Part shown: positions 59,421 to 64,000 of the stretch, piece by piece
Position numbering within the stretch: the first letter of the stretch is position 1
Layout of the letters: each line of letters begins with the position of its first letter
NCBI RefSeq assembly: GCF_921293095.1
Contig: NC_060252.1
Coordinates: 8,494,001-8,558,000, forward strand
Reading direction: 5' to 3'
Source of the DNA: Ischnura elegans
Lineage: Eukaryota; Arthropoda; Insecta; Odonata; Coenagrionidae
DNA: 64,000 nt
Position numbers and translations under genes: made by a program
Notes under the pieces: generated by a model
Database searches by the model: none
What the model saw: only the letters and a program-made list of their open reading frames with translations
Told to the model about the DNA's origin: nothing

Positions 59421-60512
59421 TGCATGGGGAGATCTTGAGGGAAAGAATTGCTGGAAGAGTGTGGATTTCATGAAATACACCTCATCTGGACAGGACACAT
59501 GGTTATTGAATGGGAAAGCTCTAAGGAGTAACTATGTATGTGGAATGCTGTGCTCTAGTGCTTCGTCTGTCTAGTTTGGCATGTGCCTTCTTTACTTTAT
59601 TAACCGATTTTGATGATTTTGAAATTTGATAGGCTATGAATTCTACGATGTGAAGTACTGTTTGATGTGAAATGCCCATTTTGTTTCCCATTTAACTGTC
59701 GTGACTCATTTCGTGGCCAGTCTACCGTGTTCTTCTTTGACGTACAGTGATCTATAGAGTCCTTCCTTCTCCTATTCTTCTATATTCCTCCTTATTTACC
59801 ACCCTGTCCGTCCATTTCAATTTTTTCCATGAATGGATATTACATGGAGTAGTATATTTACCTGTTTATTGGACATTAATTTCGTCGATAGCTTTTGTTG
59901 CTTTGAAAATTTACAACGAATGTGCTTTGAGTCAAAACTAAGAGAGTGGGCTTGCGTTGTTTTGGAAATAATGGCTTTAATTATTCATAGCTGTAAATAT
60001 TCGTTTAATTTTTTAGTCGTGACTAAGGCTTTATTTTCTTTAGCTGAAAGCATTTATCTAAAAAACTGTGGCAACTCCGCTCTACCATCAACACACGTGT
60101 CATGCCATTCTCCTACTCGGTCAGTCTTCCTTAAGAAGTCCCTCACAGGTTGTCAGTTGTAGGAGCGTCTCGAGACGTAAAAGGAGTTGGCTCAATGGTA
60201 TGGGGCTGAACTCAATGAATGAGCTCGAGAAAAGAGGAAAAAGAAGTATGTGGGCGATGAATGGTAAAATCAATACTAGTTGGCTCACAATTGATATGAG
60301 AAACAGATAAATTATATTTGGAGACATTCTGCTGATAGTGTAACTGGAAATCATGCGTTGAATTTATATTGTAAGTACTCCAACCAGTTTCATATTCTTT
60401 TACAGCTTATGTTCGAAAATAGGTGGTTGCGATAGCATTTCTTGCCGTCTAGATAAAGAAAAATAAAGTTACCGAGGGTACGAAGTCGATGCGCAGATTG
60501 TCCCTTAGTTTC
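59421..60512. other. AT-rich stretch, nothing recognised
   Basis: Short frames on both strands only; no domain, splice chain or repeat structure was recognised. Confidence 0.5.
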
Positions 60513-60777
60513 GTAGACCATGAGTGGTTTCTATCTTTCCCCCGCATCTGCTCTGTGATTTAAAGAGACTAGTTTGATTCGCAATTTTTCTTTGATTTCG
60601 TCGATGTATTTGTTTTTATCGACTCTGAGGCTCATTGCATATTGGTTCGTAATATCGTAGATTATGGGTGAGATCTATCTTTACCCCACGTATACTTTGT
60701 AATAAGAAGAGACTAGTTTTAATCGTAATTTCTTTAATATCGTTAATGTATTGTCGATCTGTTTTTATCGACTCAGT
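60513..60777. repeat. Diverged tandem pair, unit about 144 bp
   Basis: Copies at 60513-60627 and 60657-60777 share, in order, GTAGA..ATG.GTG, CTATCTTT.CCCC, AGAGACTAGTTT, TCG.AATTT, TTAATATCGTTAATGTAT-like words and GTTTTTATCGACTC. Identity is perhaps 70% by eye. No coding sense was recognised. Confidence 0.7.
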
Positions 60778-61639
60778 GACTCTGTTAACTGCCTTAAGAC
60801 TACTTTTATATCGCAAGCATTGGTTCACGCATGATTTTAGCCTATTGCTGTTGTTGGGTACACTTGGGTTTTGTTGCAAAATATGTGTAGATGTTGCGAT
60901 TTCTTTAGTACCTTTCAAAGGCACTCGACGATTTCATGCGGAAGGAGTTAAAGTGGAGACCACTTATCTTTCCAGGTCCTTGAACAACCCTCATTTCACT
61001 CGCAATCGGAAGAGGTTGAGGATCTCCTCCCTTGTCGATCTGCCTCCTGTTTCCTCTTACTCTCTCCGAAACTTCCTTCCCTTTACCTAAAGCATTCTTG
61101 TTGGCAGTGCTAATAACCGTATTCGACATTTTTACTTTGATCTTGAGATTATAGACCAGGGAGAAGCTTCAAGATGTTCGTAATTCAATTCCCTTGTCCT
61201 TATCTCTATCTATTATTTCGCTTGGCAATTTCATTCTTAAATTTTGAAATTTTCGGAGTCTTAGTAGTTGGAGGCTATTTCCTTTAGTTGTTGTAAAAGA
61301 ACAGGCATTTATGTTTCCCCCAGAATATTCATGTTTCAGCTCTCATTAGAAACCATTTCTAAGGGATGTTATATATTTTCCAGTTGTGATTAGGATATTT
61401 CACAACGCTCCATACGTAGCTATATATATATAGTGTACATTACAAAAAGTAATTTGTTATTCTATTTCAATTGTTCTATGAAAAATTATTGTTAAAGCGA
61501 AAGAAAAAACTGAAATAAGGCAGTTCCTTGTTGATACTCTAATTTGGAGGCTATAGCAGCGTCTAGATTTTATCAATATGTCAAATAGGAGGGAACACTC
61601 AAAATTAAAAATTGGTTTTCTTTATTTAAAAGCAAAAAG

Positions 61640-63975
61640 ATATAAATGAAAAACACACACGCCAAATTTTAGAGCTCAAATTCGATTTTTAACCAAGATA
61701 AGTAGCTTTGAAAGTCCGATTGGAGCTCCGGCCACGCCCACGGCGCGAAACGTATTTCTATTGGCTGACGCCGCGTGACGTGTGAACCTCATGAATGTCG
61801 CGAGAGTAATGCTTGAAGAAGCCGTAAACACATTGCGTTCGTGGAAATAGTGGCCAAAAGTTTATCATCATGGCGAAACACAATGTTAATTTTGTTCTGG
61901 CAGATACCAGAAATGTACTGACATTATTAACAGGGACTCTGGGCATTTTTTTGTCTCCAAAAGAATCATTTCATTGAAATGATACTTCTTAAGATGAAAT
62001 GTTTACACTTTTGAAAGAGACAGTAATCACGGCAATTGTCGTGGATGTTTTAATTTGTGGACTTACCATAATAAAATCCTTTACTTATTACTGGTTTTTG
62101 AGTTTCCGGATGTAAATTGTGAAATAAATGAACAAATGTGCTATAGCTACAGCTGTTTTTTTGCCCTCTGAAGGGAGGAAATTCGGGGTTCTCTCCGTTT
62201 CTTTTAGGATTAGCATTCAAATTTCGTTGGAACAGCATTTTTATTTAAAGCAGAGGTCTCGCTTTGGTCCACCTATGTTCGTGATAAATGTTTGAGTTAG
62301 TTTCGTACTATGGAAAATGGTAAATAATTGTCATCAAAATGAAAGAATAACTCAGAGATGGGGATTTTTATATGAAAATATCCGTAAGTTAAATTATATT
62401 TACATCAAAGTTACACGTACAGTCACTTTCAAAAGTTTTAGGACAAAATTTGTGGCACCACTTCTGCTTCTCAAGGAAATTTAGTATCCTATACCCCTTT
62501 CGTAGTTATCTGGTGCGCTACGCTGACATTCCGCGTGTGATTATATACATGCACACAAAGGGAAAAAATATTTTATGCTGCAAATTTATCATTCCGCTTC
62601 TATTTATGTAGGGTGTAATGATTATTTTCTGAGCATTTACTGCATACTTGCACCGGTTTTTACCCTTTGTGGTTAAAGTAATTGTAATTGTGATTTTTGT
62701 CATGTGATGGGTCGCCGTGGCGGTGGCCTAGTAAGCAACGCATTGAGCTCGGGTAGTGAAGATTGAGGGTTTGGGACTGTCTCTCATAATTTTTTCAGCT
62801 ACTTTTCCTACTTATTAACAGGTTTTCTTTATAATCGTAATTTCGCTGTATTTGATATTATGCTTTTATATTTGCCGATGCGAATTTTTAAAATTAAAAG
62901 AAAAATTGTGGATAAAATCCTGGCGTTAGCATTAACGTATAGTTTGAAGTCTGGCGAAAGGAGTCACACATTATAATTTATTATTTGTCTTATTATTATA
63001 TTATATACAATTATTCTTTTTAGATTAGTGATGGTTCAAACTATTTCCTAGTATTTATTCAGTAAGTATTTTCCTCCGGTTTCTCTGTTTTGTTGTAAGA
63101 TTCGCAAAGTTATCCGTGCTTATTATTTACTATTTGTTCTTCTTTTTATAGACCTGGCGGCACCGGGAGTCAAATGTGCTTATTTCTGTTTATTGCGAGT
63201 AATTCGATATCGTAGTGTTCCTGGAGTAAAAATTTGAGATTATCATGTATTAGTTTGTACTATTTGACACATCACCAGGTTAGCGTCGAAGACCCTTTCC
63301 GTTGCAGTGGTTGGCTTTTAATACGCAAGATAGAAACAAAGAGTGAACGTTAGGGCAAATATGCAGTAAATGCTCACGAAATAATCATTATACCCAACAT
63401 AAATTTAAGTAGAATGATATATTTGCAATTAAAAAGTAAAATTTCCCGTTGAGTGCGTATATACGGTATTTAAGCACATACGAAATGTTTGCGATGTGTG
63501 GTCAAAAAACCTCTTTGAGAAACAGAAGAGGCCCTCATACATTAAAATGGCCCTCACGCATTCTATAACAGCCTATTTCTGAAGGAATATGCAGTCTCCA
63601 TGCAGCGCCGCACGACCGCCTTCCCCGGTCTGGGTCGTTTGGCACCACAAAAAATACTTTTCTGGCGTTTAATGAGAGGCAAATTCACATCTCGGCACAC
63701 AACAATATACATAAGGTTTCCTCCCACTCATTTAAAATACTCCGTTTTATCTAGTATTTACTTAAACTCGAAATAACGTATACGACAATGCACTCCTTAT
63801 GCAAGCCATGCAGATATCATGAGGTTCACACGTCATCAACATGGCGTCGCCCGAGAAATACGTTATTGGCGCGGAATTCAAGTTGAAACTTCAAACTGCT
63901 CTAGGGGCGAAATTACTCTGCCCTCAATGGTAAAATTTGGCGAGAGTCTTTCTTACACCCATTGCTTTATAAATC
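61640..63975. repeat. Inverted pair of a diverged repeat near the right edge
   Basis: The reverse complement of about 61640-61790 aligns with about 63820-63975. Shared words are ATGAGGTTCACACGTCA, GGCGTC, GAAATACGTT, GGCGCG/TCGCGC and AAAATTTGGCG. The two copies could be the arms of one 2.3-kb element or two independent insertions. The sequence between them is AT-rich and contains a SINE at 62709-62790. Confidence 0.6.
62709..62790 (+). repeat. tRNA-derived SINE head
   Basis: GTCGCCGTGGCGGTGGCCTA starts the head, with an A-box-like TGGCCTAGTAAGC at 62724. A degenerate B box, GGTTTGGGACT, lies at 62768-62778, about 44 bases on. The start GCCGTGGCGGTGGC resembles that of the copy at 53290-53440. 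It does not fold as a full tRNA. Confidence 0.55.
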
Positions 63976-64000
63976 AGACAAAATATTTGGTAGTGTAATC

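Noticed and set aside
60668..61090. 140-codon plus-strand frame
   Set aside because: It overlaps the diverged tandem pair and an opposing frame and shows no domain; taken as a chance frame.

Overview
The window looks like a repeat-rich, intron-heavy animal nuclear genome, most likely an arthropod and probably an insect. The reasons are long AT-rich introns with GT...AG boundaries, an axonemal dynein gene in small exons, a rhodopsin-type peptide GPCR of insect appearance, many hAT-type MITEs, a Penelope-like (PLE) remnant and tRNA-derived SINEs. I see no prokaryotic operons, CRISPR arrays or rRNA, and I cannot name the species.

Region 1 (about 1-26950, plus strand) is the middle of a dynein heavy chain gene. 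Eight exons (959-1122, 7688-7892, 11221-11318, 11422-11535, 21361-21616, 22222-22384, 25540-25650, 26858-26949) join in frame with matching phases to give 401 residues. They run from the linker/AAA1 junction through the AAA1 P-loop, Walker B and sensor I to the P-loop of AAA2. From remembered family sequence the best match is DNAH1, a single-headed inner-arm axonemal dynein. The introns hold most of the mobile elements: a 355-bp hAT MITE (130-484), a 1.96-kb hAT-like element (1948-3909), a 0.77-kb hAT-like element (5166-5937), two MITEs of one family (8153-8370 and 20771-21024), a 2.4-kb long-inverted-repeat element with a dead ORF (about 13424-15870), and a PLE GIY-YIG fragment (17884-18213).

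Region 2 (26950-34493) has no exon I can support. It holds another hAT MITE (27292-27578) and three fold-back structures (30492-30700, 31040-31258, 33194-33361).

Region 3 (34494-35824, minus strand) holds the last three exons of a GPCR gene, covering intracellular loop 3, TM6, TM7, helix 8 and the stop. The upstream exons (TM1-TM5) were not found in the window.

Region 4 (35825-64000) is AT-rich non-coding sequence with scattered repeats: hairpins, a palindrome, SINEs, an 84-bp tandem duplication, a diverged tandem pair, a PLE-like 3' end and an inverted pair near the right edge.

The dynein reading frame is open at both ends, so the gene extends beyond 959-26949. If its next exon lies right of the window, the GPCR sits antisense inside a dynein intron of at least 37 kb. 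No functional link between the two genes is implied. I did not find a convincing new biological system; the most notable items are this gene arrangement and the structured repeats.
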